This document shows positions 17,663 through 29,316 of a stretch of 64,000 nucleotides of DNA, piece by piece. Location: positions 186,001-250,000 of the forward strand of contig NZ_JACBNX010000001.1 of NCBI RefSeq assembly GCF_013403875.1. The letters are read 5' to 3'. This DNA comes from Burkholderia guangdongensis (GTDB lineage Bacteria > Pseudomonadota > Gammaproteobacteria > Burkholderiales > Burkholderiaceae). The notes under the pieces were generated by a model, which was not told where the DNA came from, made no database searches, and saw only the letters and a program-made list of their open reading frames with translations. How positions within the stretch are numbered: position 1 is the stretch's first letter; each line of letters begins with the position of its first letter. The position numbers and the translations under genes were made by a program.

Positions 17663-18520
17663 ATGAAGCCGACACGCAACCCCGACTCCGCGCCGGGGGA
17701 GTGGTACATCGACACGGCGTGCATCGATTGCGGCGCATCGCGCCACGTCGCGCCCGGGCTGATTGTCGAACGAAACGACAAGAGTGTCTTCGTTCGACAA
17801 CCCGTCACGCAGGAAGAGCAGCTTGCCGCCTGGCGCGCGGTGCTCGTCTGCCCGACCGCATCGGTACGCAGCGAAACGAAGCAGCCTCGCCCGAGCGTCG
17901 ACCTCTTTCCGCAGCCAGTCACAACGGACGTGTGGCGCTGCGGATTCAACGCACGATCGTCGTTTGGCGCGCATTCGTATTTTGCCGCGCGTCCGGACGG
18001 CAATCTGCTGATCGACTCACCGCGCTACACGGCGGAACTCGTGAAATGGTTCGACGACGCCGGCGGCATTGCGCACGTCCTTCTGTCGCATGCCGACGAC
18101 GTCGCGGATGCCGACAAATATGCGCGCCGGTTCGGCGCGCGCGTCTGGATTCATCGAGAGGACAGGTCGGCCGCCCCCTATGCTTCGGATCTGCTGGACG
18201 ACGGGGCGGCGCGGATCATTGCGGCCGGCGTGCGCGCGATCCCGCTGCCCGGGCACACGCGGGGGAGTGTCGGCTATCTGCTCGATGATCGCGTGCTCTT
18301 CTCGGGCGATTCGCTTGCCTGGAGCCCGCGCGAGCAAGACCTTGTCGCGTTCAGGGACGCGTGCTGGTACTCATGGACGGCGCTTGCCGAATCGCTCGGC
18401 AAGCTGGCCGCGTATCGTTTCGAGTGGTTGCTGCCGGGCCACGGTTGGTCGGCAAACTTGCCGGCCGACGAAATGAGCGAGCGCCTGCTCGCGCTGGTTG
18501 CGCGGATGAGAAAGGATTGA
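17663..18520 (+). CDS. Ferredoxin-like domain fused to metallo-beta-lactamase fold hydrolase
   Basis: 285 residues from ATG 17663 (GAGCATCGA just upstream). The first 70 residues contain DTACIDCGASRH and later VCPTASV, a reduced 4Fe-4S-ferredoxin-like pattern. The remainder is a metallo-beta-lactamase fold, but its first metal motif is altered: HxHxDH appears as LSHADDVADADKYA, and the second as PLPGHTRGSVGYL, then FSGDSLAW and LLPGHG. This resembles proteins annotated as MBL-fold hydrolases with an N-terminal iron-sulfur region. Substrate unknown. The next gene, a pyruvyl transferase, starts 24 bp after the stop, so the pair is probably one transcript. Confidence 0.8.
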   Translation: MKPTRNPDSAPGEWYIDTACIDCGASRHVAPGLIVERNDKSVFVRQPVTQEEQLAAWRAVLVCPTASVRSETKQPRPSVDLFPQPVTTDVWRCGFNARSSFGAHSYFAARPDGNLLIDSPRYTAELVKWFDDAGGIAHVLLSHADDVADADKYARRFGARVWIHREDRSAAPYASDLLDDGAARIIAAGVRAIPLPGHTRGSVGYLLDDRVLFSGDSLAWSPREQDLVAFRDACWYSWTALAESLGKLAAYRFEWLLPGHGWSANLPADEMSERLLALVARMRKD

Positions 18521-18544
18521 AGTCGCCGGACGATCCGGTTCGCG

Positions 18545-19804
18545 ATGCGACGCCCCGCCACGCGCGACGCGCCGACGATACTGTTCGGCGCATTCGACCG
18601 ACACAATTTCGGTGATCTGCTGTTCCCGCACGTCGTCGCGCGCATGCTCGACTGCCGGGAACTGTATTTCGCCGGTCTGGCCACGCGTGATCTGCGCGAA
18701 TACGGCGGCCATCGTGTCGAGCGGTTCGACCGGATCGCGGCGGCTTTGCGCGAGCGTGCGCCGAACGTCGTCCACGTCGGCGGCGAATTGCTGACCTGTC
18801 GCGCGTGGGAAGCGGCCGTCATGCTGGCGCGCGCCGATGAAGTCGAGCGCCGCATCGCGTGCGCCGACACGTGGCGGCACAATGGGCCCGCGTATGCACT
18901 CGCGGACGCGCATGCGCGGTTCGGCGCGGCGTCGCTGGCGCCATACGTGCTGTCGCGGCAGGCCTATCCCGATGCGCGGATCCATCGCGTTGCGTTCAAC
19001 GCCGTCGGCGGCGTCGAGCTCGACGCATGCGAACCGGCGCTTCGCAACGAAGTGCTGGCTGCGCTCGCGGCGGCGGACGACGTCAGCGTGCGCGACCGAT
19101 ACACGCAGTCGCAGTTGATATCGGCGGGCATCCGGGCCCGGCTCGTGCCCGATCCGGCCGTCATGACACGCGCGCTGTTCGGCGCACGGATCCGCCGCCA
19201 TGCTGACGCCCGCGTGATGCGGGAGGTGCGTCACGCGTTTCCGGCCGGCTACGCGGCGGTGCAGTTCAGCGCCGATTTCGGCGACGACGCAACGCTCGAC
19301 GTCATCGCGCGCCAACTCGACCGGATAGCGGCATCGGCCCGACTCGGCGTGGTGCTGTTCCGTGCCGGCGCGGCACCGTGGCATGACGATCTGGCCTGCT
19401 ACCAGCGGATCGCCGCGCGGATGCGGCGTGCGTCGGTCAGGCTCTTTCCATCGCTGAATCTGTGGGACATCTGCGCATTGATCGCATCGAGCCGCGTCTA
19501 TTGCGGCAGCAGCCTGCATGGCAGAATCGTCGCGATGGCATTCGCGCGACCGCGCGTGAACGTCCGTCATCCGTCTCACGGCACGCGGACGACGAAGCTG
19601 ACCGCGTGTGCGGCGACGTGGGACGCGCCATGCGTGCCGGCCGTCGTCGGCGTGGACGACATCGCCGATGCGATCGACGAGACGCTTCGCGCCGATGCGG
19701 CGATGCTGCGGAGCAACGCGACGGAGCTGGCCAACCTGTACCGGGCGGGATTCGCGCCATTGCGCGACTTGTGTTCGCGCGGCGGGCGATGGCACACTCG
19801 GTGA
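18545..19804 (+). CDS. Polysaccharide pyruvyl transferase family protein
   Basis: 419 residues. Features of the WcaK/CsaB family are visible: N-terminal TILFGAFDRHNFGDLLFPHVVARML (the phosphate-binding GNxGDE-like loop, here HNFGD), VHVGGELL, SVRDRYTQ, VPDPAVM, and the C-terminal SSRVYCGSSLHGRIVAMAFARPRV block that resembles the sialic-acid/pyruvyl transferase SxLHG motif. Such enzymes transfer pyruvate from PEP to sugars of exopolysaccharide or cell-wall polymers. No other sugar genes are near, which is odd. Coupled to the preceding MBL gene. Confidence 0.8.
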   Translation: MRRPATRDAPTILFGAFDRHNFGDLLFPHVVARMLDCRELYFAGLATRDLREYGGHRVERFDRIAAALRERAPNVVHVGGELLTCRAWEAAVMLARADEVERRIACADTWRHNGPAYALADAHARFGAASLAPYVLSRQAYPDARIHRVAFNAVGGVELDACEPALRNEVLAALAAADDVSVRDRYTQSQLISAGIRARLVPDPAVMTRALFGARIRRHADARVMREVRHAFPAGYAAVQFSADFGDDATLDVIARQLDRIAASARLGVVLFRAGAAPWHDDLACYQRIAARMRRASVRLFPSLNLWDICALIASSRVYCGSSLHGRIVAMAFARPRVNVRHPSHGTRTTKLTACAATWDAPCVPAVVGVDDIADAIDETLRADAAMLRSNATELANLYRAGFAPLRDLCSRGGRWHTR

Positions 19805-19908
19805 GCGCGCATCGCCGATCAATCGGAGCGGTACGGGAGCGGTACGCGGCACGCACGCCGGCCGCGAAGTTCGACGGGGTTTTCCCAAAACGGCGCCGAG
19901 GAGACTAA

Positions 19909-20601
19909 ATGGCACACGGAAGGCTCAGGGGATCGATGCTGGCCGCGACCGCATGCATGGCGGCCGCAATGGCGTTCGCGACAGCAGGCGCGTTCGCCGA
20001 GGACGCGCCGTCCGGCCGCGCGATCGCCACACAGGGCACGGCCAATGGCGTACCCGCTTGCGTCGGCTGTCACGGCGCGCAAGGTCAGGGCAACACGGCG
20101 GCGGGCTTTCCCCGGCTCGCCGGAGTCGGCGCCGACTACCTGAGCGCGCAGCTCGCCGCGTTCGCCGATGGCCGGCGGCAGAACAGCGTGATGCAACCCA
20201 TCGCCAGGAACCTGTCGCCCGACGAACGGACGTCGGTGTCGACGTATTTCAGCGGCCTGCCGTCGCCTTCGACTGTCGGTGGGGGCGACGCGGCCGAGCC
20301 GTCGCCGTCGGACACGGGCGCCTGGCTGGCCGTGCGCGGCCGCTGGGGCCAAGGGCTGCCGGCGTGCGCGCAATGCCACGGACCCGGCGGCACCGGCGTC
20401 GGCGGCCTGTTTCCGCCGCTGGCCGGGCAGCCCGCTGCGTACATCGAAGCTCAGCTTCATGACTGGAAAGACGGCAAGCGTCCGCCCGGCGCGCTCGCGT
20501 TGATGTCCGTCATCGCCAGCAAGCTCTCCGACGCGGACATGGCGGCCGTCGCGAAGCACTACGCCCAGCAAACGGGCGCCGACACCAGCGCGGGCAAATA
20601 G
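19909..20601 (+). CDS. tsdB: Dihaem cytochrome c, TsdB/c4 type
   Basis: 230 residues: signal peptide (MAATACMAAAMAFATAGAFA region, after an initial HGRLRGS) and two class-I haem c domains with CVGCH and CAQCH motifs about 100 residues apart, each followed by the GxxGxG... and FPxLAG/PPLAGQ strings of cytochrome c4. Located 11 bp before a TsdA-like gene, which matches the tsdBA arrangement known in other proteobacteria, where TsdB accepts electrons from thiosulfate dehydrogenase. Periplasmic electron carrier. Confidence 0.82.
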   Translation: MAHGRLRGSMLAATACMAAAMAFATAGAFAEDAPSGRAIATQGTANGVPACVGCHGAQGQGNTAAGFPRLAGVGADYLSAQLAAFADGRRQNSVMQPIARNLSPDERTSVSTYFSGLPSPSTVGGGDAAEPSPSDTGAWLAVRGRWGQGLPACAQCHGPGGTGVGGLFPPLAGQPAAYIEAQLHDWKDGKRPPGALALMSVIASKLSDADMAAVAKHYAQQTGADTSAGK

Positions 20602-20612
20602 GGGAAGCGGAC

Positions 20613-21560
20613 ATGAGGCGAGCGTTCAAGCACATCCGGATCGCGATGCTGGTGGCCTGCGGCCTGGCATGGAGCGTCGTTGGCCACGCTGCCGGGCCGG
20701 GGAACGGCGAAACGACGGGCGAAGCGACGGGCGAAACGACGACATCCGCACCGGCGAACGGCGGCGACAGCCAGCCATTCGCGCCGCCTGCCGAAGCGGC
20801 GATGCCCGGTGGCGAGTTCGGCAAGTCGGTCAAGCTCGGCGAGCAGATCTTCCGCCGCACGGGACAGTTCGCGGGCAAGTTCGTCGGCAATACGCTGACC
20901 TGTGAAAACTGCCATCTCGATGCGGGCAGAAAGGCCGACTCGAGCCCGCTTTGGGCGGCTTATGTTTCCTATCCGGCGTATCGCAGCAAGAACGGCCATG
21001 TGAATACGCTCGCCGAGCGGATGCAGGGGTGCTTTCGCTACAGCATGAACGGCAAGGCGCCGCCGCTCGGCGATCCGGTTCTGGTTGCGCTGGAGAGTTA
21101 TGCGTACTGGCTTGCCACGGGCGCGCCCGTGGGCAGGAAGGTCGAGGGACGCGGTTATCCGAAGCTGCCGGCGCCGGCGCTGAAAGCCGACTACGCGCGT
21201 GGCGAGCAGGTTTACGCGCAGCATTGCGCGTTATGCCACGGCGCCGATGGGCAGGGGCAGGGCAGTCATGGTCAGACGGTGTTTCCGCCGCTGTGGGGGC
21301 CGCACTCGTTCAACTGGGGCGCGGGCATGCACGAAATTCAGAATGCCGCGGGATTCATCAAGGCCAACATGCCGCTCGCGCTCGGCGGCACCCTGACCGA
21401 CCAGCAGGCGTGGGACGTGGCGACGTTCATGGACAGCCACGAAAGACCGCAGGATCCGCGCTTCAACGGCTCGGTCGAGCAGACGCGGGCGAAGTATCAC
21501 GACACGCCGTGGTCGATGTATGGGCTGACCGTGAACGGTCGTACGCTCGGGAGTCAGTGA
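20613..21560 (+). CDS. tsdA: Thiosulfate dehydrogenase TsdA-like dihaem cytochrome c
   Basis: 315 residues with signal peptide, a Gly/Thr repeat-rich linker (GETTGEATGETTT) and two haem motifs: CENCHLDAG and CALCHGADG. The stretch LWAAYVSYPAYRSKNGHVNTLAERMQGCFRYSMNGK is characteristic of TsdA, and Cys in MQGCFRYSM is my candidate for the unusual axial Cys ligand of haem 1. TsdA oxidises two thiosulfate to tetrathionate in the periplasm (some members run in reverse). Transcribed with tsdB. The gene ends convergent with an AraC regulator. Confidence 0.86.
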   Translation: MRRAFKHIRIAMLVACGLAWSVVGHAAGPGNGETTGEATGETTTSAPANGGDSQPFAPPAEAAMPGGEFGKSVKLGEQIFRRTGQFAGKFVGNTLTCENCHLDAGRKADSSPLWAAYVSYPAYRSKNGHVNTLAERMQGCFRYSMNGKAPPLGDPVLVALESYAYWLATGAPVGRKVEGRGYPKLPAPALKADYARGEQVYAQHCALCHGADGQGQGSHGQTVFPPLWGPHSFNWGAGMHEIQNAAGFIKANMPLALGGTLTDQQAWDVATFMDSHERPQDPRFNGSVEQTRAKYHDTPWSMYGLTVNGRTLGSQ

Positions 21561-21618
21561 GTCGCGTTCCGGCGATTCGCCCGGGCACGCGCGGCAACGC
21601 GGAGCGCAGGCTCGCCGA

Positions 21619-22665
21619 TCACCGTATCGGCGCGCTCGACCTCTGCCGATACTCGCTCGGCGATTCCCCGGTCCATTGCCTGAACGCGCGGGCGAACGTC
21701 TTTTCGCTCGAGAAGCCGATCGACAGCGCAATCTGCTTGATCGGTTGCGCGGTGCGGGACAGTTGTTCGAGCGCCTGCTCGCGTCGCACCGCATCCTTCA
21801 GCGCCTGCAGCGACGTTCCCTCTTCTTCCAGTTGCCGATGCAGCGTGCGTACCGACACGTTCAGCGCATTGGCCAGCGACGGCGCCGTGTGCTGCTCGTT
21901 CGGGCGCGCGGTCATCAGCGCGCGTGCGCGACTGGCCAGCAGGCGGTCGCGCCGATACTGCAGCACGATCAGCGGCAGCGCGTTCTGCAGCATCGTGCGC
22001 AGCGCGCGTTCGTCCCGGCGGGGCGGCAACGTCAGATACTGCGCCGAGAAGCGCATCCGCGCGCGGTCCCGTGCGAAGTGCACCGGCCCGGGGAACAGCA
22101 GCGAATGGACGCTGCCGTGCGGCGGCCGGGGGAACGGGAAATCCACTTCGGTCAGCGGAATGCGGGAATCGACGAGCCAGCACGCGTAACCGTGCACGTT
22201 GCGCAAGCTGGTGACGAGGCAAAACTCGCGCAGCGCGCCGAGGCGGCGCCTTTCCTCGATCTCCAGGGTCGCGACGTCGCCGTCGATCGTCAGGGTCGGC
22301 AGGATGTCCTCGGTCAGCAGCCGATGGTGCCGGCACCAGCGTTTCAGCGCGACGCCGAGATTCGGCGAAGTCAGCGACGCACGGGACAGCAGGCCATAGC
22401 TGCCCCACGGCAGCCGCCGGGAGAACCAGCCCAGCGCCTCGTCGTCGAGCTGCTGCATCGCAACCCGGCACAGCGCCTCGAATTGCGAGGCGGTGACGCG
22501 GGCGTCGGGTTCACTCAGTAACGCTGGCGCAATTTGCGCCGCGCGCAGCGCGTCGGACGGATCGGCACCGTATTTCCTGTAGCCGAGCAGCACCGCGTTC
22601 ACGAAGGCGATCGGCGTCACCGCGCGATCGATTCGTGGAGAACGTCGGGAGAATGCATCGGGCAT
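21619..22665 (-). CDS. AraC-family regulator with arabinose-binding-like N-terminal domain
   Basis: 348 residues from ATG 22665 (a start ten codons earlier, 22695, is possible). The N-terminal 200 residues match the AraC_N/OruR type (FVNAVLLGYRKYGADPSDALRAAQIAPALLSEPDARVTASQFEALCRVAM), and the C-terminus holds two helix-turn-helices (SLANALNVSVRTLHRQLEEEG, then IKQIALSIGFSSEKTFARAFRQWTGESPSEYRQ). Divergent from the acyl-CoA synthetase, so it is the likely regulator of the mcc/hmgL genes. Confidence 0.85.
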   Translation of the reverse strand: MPDAFSRRSPRIDRAVTPIAFVNAVLLGYRKYGADPSDALRAAQIAPALLSEPDARVTASQFEALCRVAMQQLDDEALGWFSRRLPWGSYGLLSRASLTSPNLGVALKRWCRHHRLLTEDILPTLTIDGDVATLEIEERRRLGALREFCLVTSLRNVHGYACWLVDSRIPLTEVDFPFPRPPHGSVHSLLFPGPVHFARDRARMRFSAQYLTLPPRRDERALRTMLQNALPLIVLQYRRDRLLASRARALMTARPNEQHTAPSLANALNVSVRTLHRQLEEEGTSLQALKDAVRREQALEQLSRTAQPIKQIALSIGFSSEKTFARAFRQWTGESPSEYRQRSSAPIR

Positions 22666-22790
22666 GGCGCTGTCGAATGTCGCGCAGATTGGCACGATAG
22701 GCTACCACAACGACACCATATGCGATGCGCGTCTCCGTAAGCTGACATCCATCGATCGTCCTTATCCGAAGTGACATCAGGAGACAAGCC

Positions 22791-24524
22791 ATGCGTCAAG
22801 CGTCCGGTTCGCCGCTGGGCATCGAACCGCGAGACAACCTGTCCCACGTGCGGGGCTCCACCGAATCCCCGTTGTCGACAGCCACCATCGCCGAACTGCT
22901 CGCCGATACCGCCTCCCGCTTCGCCGACCGGCCGGCCGTCGTGTTCCGCGAGCAGAACGTGCGCTGGACCTGGGCGCAGTTCAATGCGGAAGTCGACCGC
23001 TTCGCCGCCGGGCTCGCGTCCCTCGGCCTGCTGCCCGGCGACCGGCTCGGCATCTGGTCGCCTAATCGCGTCGAGTGGCTCGTCACGCAGTTCGCGACCG
23101 CGCGCATCGGCGTGATCCTGGTCAACATCAATCCGGCCTATCGCCTGCACGAACTCGAATACGCGCTCAATGCGTCGGGCTGCCGCGCGATCGTGTCCGC
23201 GGAGCGCCTGCGTGCGTCGCAATATCTGGACATGCTGCAGACGCTGGCGCCGGAACTCGCGCAGTGCGAGCCCGGCAAGCTGGTTTCCGCGCGCCTGCCG
23301 GCGCTCGAATTCGTCATACGGATGGGCGGCGGGCGCACGCCCGGCATGCTCGGCTATGACGAGGTGGTGTCTCGCGGCACGGCCGCGCTGGACGTGCCAT
23401 TGCTCGACAGCCTCACCGCATCGCTCGACTGCCACGACCCGATCAACATCCAGTTCACCAGCGGCACGACCGGCAACCCGAAGGGCGCGACGCTGACGCA
23501 CCACAACGTCGTCAACAACGCGCGCTTCGTCGCGCAGGCGATGCGCTTCGACGAGCGCGACGCGCTGTGCGTGCCGGTGCCGCTTTATCACTGTTTCGGC
23601 ATGGTCATGTCGGTGCTGGCCTGCACGGCAACCGGCGCGAAGATGGTGTTCCCCGGCGAGGTATTCGACCCGTCGGCCACGCTCGCGGCGGTGTCGGACG
23701 AGCAGTGCACCGCGCTGCACGGCGTGCCGACGATGTTCATCGCCGAGCTCGACGTGCCCGAATTCGCGCAGTACGACCTGTCGACGTTACGTACCGGCAT
23801 CATGGCCGGCGCGCCGTGCCCGATCGAGACGATGAAGCGCGTCGTGTCGCAGATGCACATGAGCGAGGTGACGATCGCGTACGGGATGACGGAAACCTCC
23901 CCGGTGTCGTTCCAGAGCGGCACCGACGATCCGCTCGACAGGCGCGTGACCACGGTCGGCCGCGTGCAGCCGCATCTGGAAGTGAAGCTGGTCGATCTCG
24001 ACGGCAACGTGGTGCTGGTCGGCGAGACCGGCGAGCTCTACACGAAGGGCTATTCGGTGATGCTCGGCTACTGGGGCGACGAGCCGCGCACGCGGGAAGC
24101 GGTGAGCGACGGCTGGATGCGCACCGGCGACCTGGCGACGCTCGACGCGGACGGCTATTGCAATATCGTCGGCCGGGTCAAGGACATGCTGATTCGCGGT
24201 GGCGAGAACGTGTACCCGCGCGAGATCGAGGAGTTCCTGTTCCGCCACCCGAAGGTGCAGGCGGTGCAGGTGTTCGGCGTGCCCGACCCGAAGTACGGCG
24301 AGGAAATCTGCGCGTGGATCATCCTGAAGGCGGGCGAGCAGGCCACCGAGGACGAGATCCGCGACTTCTGTCGGGGGCAGATCGCGCACTACAAGATTCC
24401 GCGCTACGTCCGCTTCGTCGACGACATGCCGATGACGATCACCGGCAAGGTTCAGAAGTTCGCGATGCGCGATCGCATGATCGAGGAACTCCGGCTCGTG
24501 CAGGACCGTACCGGCAGACGCTGA
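22791..24524 (+). CDS. AMP-forming acyl-CoA synthetase
   Basis: 577 residues of the ANL superfamily. The P-loop-like [16 protein letters not shown], the YGMTETSP motif, the [16 protein letters not shown] hinge and the C-terminal catalytic Lys region ([24 protein letters not shown]) are all present. It activates a carboxylic acid to its CoA ester. Being first in a run with methylcrotonyl-CoA carboxylase and HMG-CoA lyase, a branched short/medium-chain acid such as isovalerate or methylcrotonate is a reasonable guess; the family name alone does not decide it. Confidence 0.88.
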   Translation: MRQASGSPLGIEPRDNLSHVRGSTESPLSTATIAELLADTASRFADRPAVVFREQNVRWTWAQFNAEVDRFAAGLASLGLLPGDRLGIWSPNRVEWLVTQFATARIGVILVNINPAYRLHELEYALNASGCRAIVSAERLRASQYLDMLQTLAPELAQCEPGKLVSARLPALEFVIRMGGGRTPGMLGYDEVVSRGTAALDVPLLDSLTASLDCHDPINIQFTSGTTGNPKGATLTHHNVVNNARFVAQAMRFDERDALCVPVPLYHCFGMVMSVLACTATGAKMVFPGEVFDPSATLAAVSDEQCTALHGVPTMFIAELDVPEFAQYDLSTLRTGIMAGAPCPIETMKRVVSQMHMSEVTIAYGMTETSPVSFQSGTDDPLDRRVTTVGRVQPHLEVKLVDLDGNVVLVGETGELYTKGYSVMLGYWGDEPRTREAVSDGWMRTGDLATLDADGYCNIVGRVKDMLIRGGENVYPREIEEFLFRHPKVQAVQVFGVPDPKYGEEICAWIILKAGEQATEDEIRDFCRGQIAHYKIPRYVRFVDDMPMTITGKVQKFAMRDRMIEELRLVQDRTGRR

Positions 24525-24560
24525 GTTGAACTATCCATTCCAGGCACCAAGGAGCGAACC

Positions 24561-26168
24561 ATGCAGGTTCTGAATACGCAGGTCAACCCGAGATCCGCCG
24601 AGTTCCGGGCCAATGCCGACGCGATGCGCACGTTGGTCGCCGATCTGCGCGCGAAGGCCGCCGAGGCCGAGCAGGGCGGCGGCTCCGCAGCTCGCGACAA
24701 GCATGTCGCGCGCGGCAAGCTGCTGCCGCGCGAGCGTGTCGCGCAACTGCTCGATCCGGGCACGCCGTTCCTCGAGATCGGCCAGCTCGCCGCGCACGGC
24801 ATGTACGACGGCGATGCGCCGAGCGCCGGCGTGATCGCCGGCATCGGCCGCGTGCAGGGCATCGACTGCATGATCGTCGCGAACGATGCGACGGTGAAGG
24901 GCGGCACCTATTACCCGATGACGGTCAAGAAGCACTTGCGCGCGCAGGAAATCGCGCAGCAGAATCACCTGCCGTGCATCTACCTCGTCGACTCGGGCGG
25001 CGCGTTCCTGCCGAAGCAGGACGACGTGTTCCCGGATCGGGATCACTTCGGGCGCATCTTCTACAACCAGGCGAACCTGAGCGCGATGGGCATCCCGCAG
25101 ATCGCGGTCGTGATGGGCTCGTGCACCGCGGGCGGCGCGTACGTGCCGGCGATGAGCGACGAGACGGTGATCGTGCGCAACCAGGGCACGATTTTTCTCG
25201 GCGGCCCGCCGCTCGTGAAGGCGGCGACCGGCGAGATCGTCAGCGCCGAGGATCTCGGCGGCGGCGACGTGCATGCGCGCGTGTCCGGCGTGGCCGACCA
25301 CCTGGCCGAGAACGACGCGCATGCGCTGTTCATCGCGCGCCGCATCGTCGCGAACTTCAACCGCAACAGGCCGTCGACGGTGGCGCTCGAATCCAGCGAG
25401 GAGCCGCTGTACGATCCGCAGGAGATCTACGGCGTGATTCCGCAGGACACGCGCAAGCCGTACGACGTGCGCGAGGTCATCGCGCGCGTCGTCGACGGCT
25501 CGCGCTTCGACGAGTTCAAGGCGCGCTACGGCACGACGCTCGTCACCGGCTTCGCGCGGCTGTACGGGATGCCCGTCGGGATCGTCGCGAACAACGGGAT
25601 CCTGTTCGGCGAATCGGCGGTGAAGGGCGCGCATTTCATCGAGCTCTGCTCGCAGCGCGGCATCCCGCTCGTGTTCCTGCAGAACATCACCGGCTTCATG
25701 GTCGGCCGCAAGTACGAGAACGAAGGGATCGCGAAGCACGGCGCGAAGATGGTGACGGCGGTCGCGACCACGCAGGTGCCGAAGATCACGATGCTGATCG
25801 GCGGCAGCTTCGGCGCGGGCAACTACGGGATGTGCGGGCGCGCGTACTCGCCGCGTTTCCTGTGGATGTGGCCGAACGCGCGTATCAGCGTGATGGGCGG
25901 CGAGCAGGCCGCCGGCGTGCTCGCGACGGTGCGGCGGGAAGGCATCGAGGCGAAGGGCGCGCAGTGGAGCGCGGAAGACGAGGAGGCGTTCAAGGCGCCG
26001 ATTCGTCAGCAGTACGAGACGCAGGGCCATCCTTACTACGCGACCGCGCGGCTGTGGGACGACGGTGTGGTCGATCCCGCGCAGGCGCGCCGCGTGCTCG
26101 GCCTGTCGCTGTCGGCGTCGCTGAATGCGCCGATCCTGCCGACGAAGTTCGGCATTTTCCGGATGTGA
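24561..26168 (+). CDS. mccB: Methylcrotonyl-CoA carboxylase, carboxyltransferase (beta) subunit
   Basis: 535 residues, typical of MccB/LiuB. Both carboxyltransferase halves are visible: the N-terminal acyl-CoA site ([44 protein letters not shown]) and the C-terminal carboxybiotin site ([54 protein letters not shown]). It transfers CO2 from carboxybiotin to 3-methylcrotonyl-CoA in leucine degradation. It starts 36 bp after the synthetase, preceded by AAGGAG. Confidence 0.92.
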   Translation: MQVLNTQVNPRSAEFRANADAMRTLVADLRAKAAEAEQGGGSAARDKHVARGKLLPRERVAQLLDPGTPFLEIGQLAAHGMYDGDAPSAGVIAGIGRVQGIDCMIVANDATVKGGTYYPMTVKKHLRAQEIAQQNHLPCIYLVDSGGAFLPKQDDVFPDRDHFGRIFYNQANLSAMGIPQIAVVMGSCTAGGAYVPAMSDETVIVRNQGTIFLGGPPLVKAATGEIVSAEDLGGGDVHARVSGVADHLAENDAHALFIARRIVANFNRNRPSTVALESSEEPLYDPQEIYGVIPQDTRKPYDVREVIARVVDGSRFDEFKARYGTTLVTGFARLYGMPVGIVANNGILFGESAVKGAHFIELCSQRGIPLVFLQNITGFMVGRKYENEGIAKHGAKMVTAVATTQVPKITMLIGGSFGAGNYGMCGRAYSPRFLWMWPNARISVMGGEQAAGVLATVRREGIEAKGAQWSAEDEEAFKAPIRQQYETQGHPYYATARLWDDGVVDPAQARRVLGLSLSASLNAPILPTKFGIFRM

Positions 26169-26265
26169 GGCCGCGATGCGCAACCAGACCCCGACGATCG
26201 GGCGGCGCGGCCCGGCGGCGCGCATGCACGCGCGCGCCGCGCACAACGCCTGAAGGAGACCCTAC

Positions 26266-28268
<2,003 letters not shown>

Positions 28269-28269
<1 letters not shown>

Positions 28270-29165
28270 TGGAACAGGTGCGTATCGTTGAAGTGGGGCC
28301 GCGCGACGGGCTGCAGAACGAGAAGCGGAACGTCGCGACCGAGATCAAGCTGGAGCTGATCGAACGCCTGGCCGCGGCGGGGCTGCGCGATATCGAGGCC
28401 ACGTCGTTCGTGTCGCCGAAGTGGGTGCCGCAGATGGCGGATCAGGCCGACGTGATGCGGGGGCTGCGGCGCCGGCCGGGCGTCAACTATCCGGTGCTGA
28501 CGCCGAACCTGAAGGGCTTCGAGGCCGCCGTGGCCGAAGGCGCGACCGAGGTGGCCGTGTTCGCGGCCGCGTCGGAAGGGTTCTCGCAGAAGAACATCAA
28601 CTGCTCGATCGACGAATCGATCGACCGCTTCGTTCCGGTGCTGGACGCCGCGAAGCGTCAGGGCATCAAGGTTCGCGGCTATGTGTCCTGCGTGGTGGCC
28701 TGTCCGTACGACGGCGCGATCGCGCCGCAACAGGTCGCCCATGTGGCCGCGCGCCTTTACGCGCTCGGCTGCTACGAGGTGTCGCTCGGCGATACGATCG
28801 GCGTCGGCACGCCGGGCTCGGTGCTGCCGATGCTCGAGGCGGTCGCGGCGAAGGTGCCGGTCGGCGCGCTGGCCGGGCATTACCACGATACCTACGGGAT
28901 GGCGGCAGCCAACATCCACGCATCGTACGCATTCGGGCTGCGGGTGTTCGACAGCTCGGTCGCGGGGCTGGGCGGCTGCCCGTACGCGAAGGGCGCGACC
29001 GGCAACGTCGCGACCGAGGACGTCGTGTACCTGCTGCACGGGCTGGGCGCCAGCACTGGCGTCGATCTGGACGCGCTGGTGGATTGCGGCGCGTGGATCT
29101 CGGCGCAACTCGGCCGCGACAACGGATCGCGAGTCGGCCGGGCCGTGCTGGCCAAGCGCGCGTGA
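28269..29165 (+). CDS. hmgL: Hydroxymethylglutaryl-CoA lyase
   Basis: 298 residues. The signature metal/active-site pieces are clear: [11 protein letters not shown] at the N-terminus, [13 protein letters not shown] (His-x-His-Asp metal site), and [22 protein letters not shown] with the catalytic Cys. It splits HMG-CoA into acetoacetate and acetyl-CoA, the last step of leucine breakdown. The ATG at 28269 overlaps the mccA stop. No terminator is visible before the repeat element and bioF. Confidence 0.93.
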
Positions 29166-29200
29166 TGCGCGGACACGCGTCAATCATTCCCTGCTCCGCC

Positions 29201-29309
29201 CTTGGGGCGGCCCGGCGGAGGCTGAGATGAAACGACCCCCACGCTCACTGCGTTCGCTGCCCCCCGAGGGGGCGGTCAGCCTCCTTGGGGCGGCCCGGCG
29301 GAGGCTGAC
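29201..29309. repeat. Burkholderial intergenic repeat with two 25-bp direct copies and a hairpin
   Basis: A 25-bp sequence beginning CTTGGGGCGGCCCGG occurs at 29201-29225 and 29284-29308. Between the copies is a CCCCCCGAGGGGG-type inverted repeat (about 29259-29272). Short GC-rich repeats of this look are scattered between genes in Burkholderia. The second copy forms a 10-bp perfect hairpin that ends at the bioF start codon. Each copy carries GGAGG followed shortly by ATG, so the element supplies ribosome binding sites. Confidence 0.7.
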
Positions 29310-29316
29310 ATGCTGA
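29227..29316 (+). CDS. Possible 29-residue leader ORF before bioF
   Basis: ATG 29227 lies six bases after GGAGG and the frame stops at TGA 29314-29316, four bases into bioF, so stop and bioF start overlap. The peptide begins [19 protein letters not shown] and is Arg/Pro-rich. It lies wholly within the repeat element, and similar peptides appear wherever this repeat is found, so it may be a by-product of the repeat and not a true gene. If translated, ribosomes would open the hairpin over the bioF ribosome binding site. Confidence 0.3.
   Translation: MKRPPRSLRSLPPEGAVSLLGAARRRLTC
29275..29309 (+). promoter_or_regulatory. Hairpin sequestering the bioF ribosome binding site
   Basis: GTCAGCCTCC (29275-29284) pairs perfectly with GGAGGCTGAC (29300-29309) around a 15-base loop. 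The 3' arm contains the GGAGG that serves ATG 29310, so in the folded RNA the ribosome binding site is hidden. The structure is visible; a regulatory effect is inferred. Confidence 0.55.

Noticed and set aside
29161..29316. Insertion sequence remnant at the hmgL-bioF junction
   Set aside because: Only short GC-rich direct and inverted repeats are present, with no transposase or target duplication.
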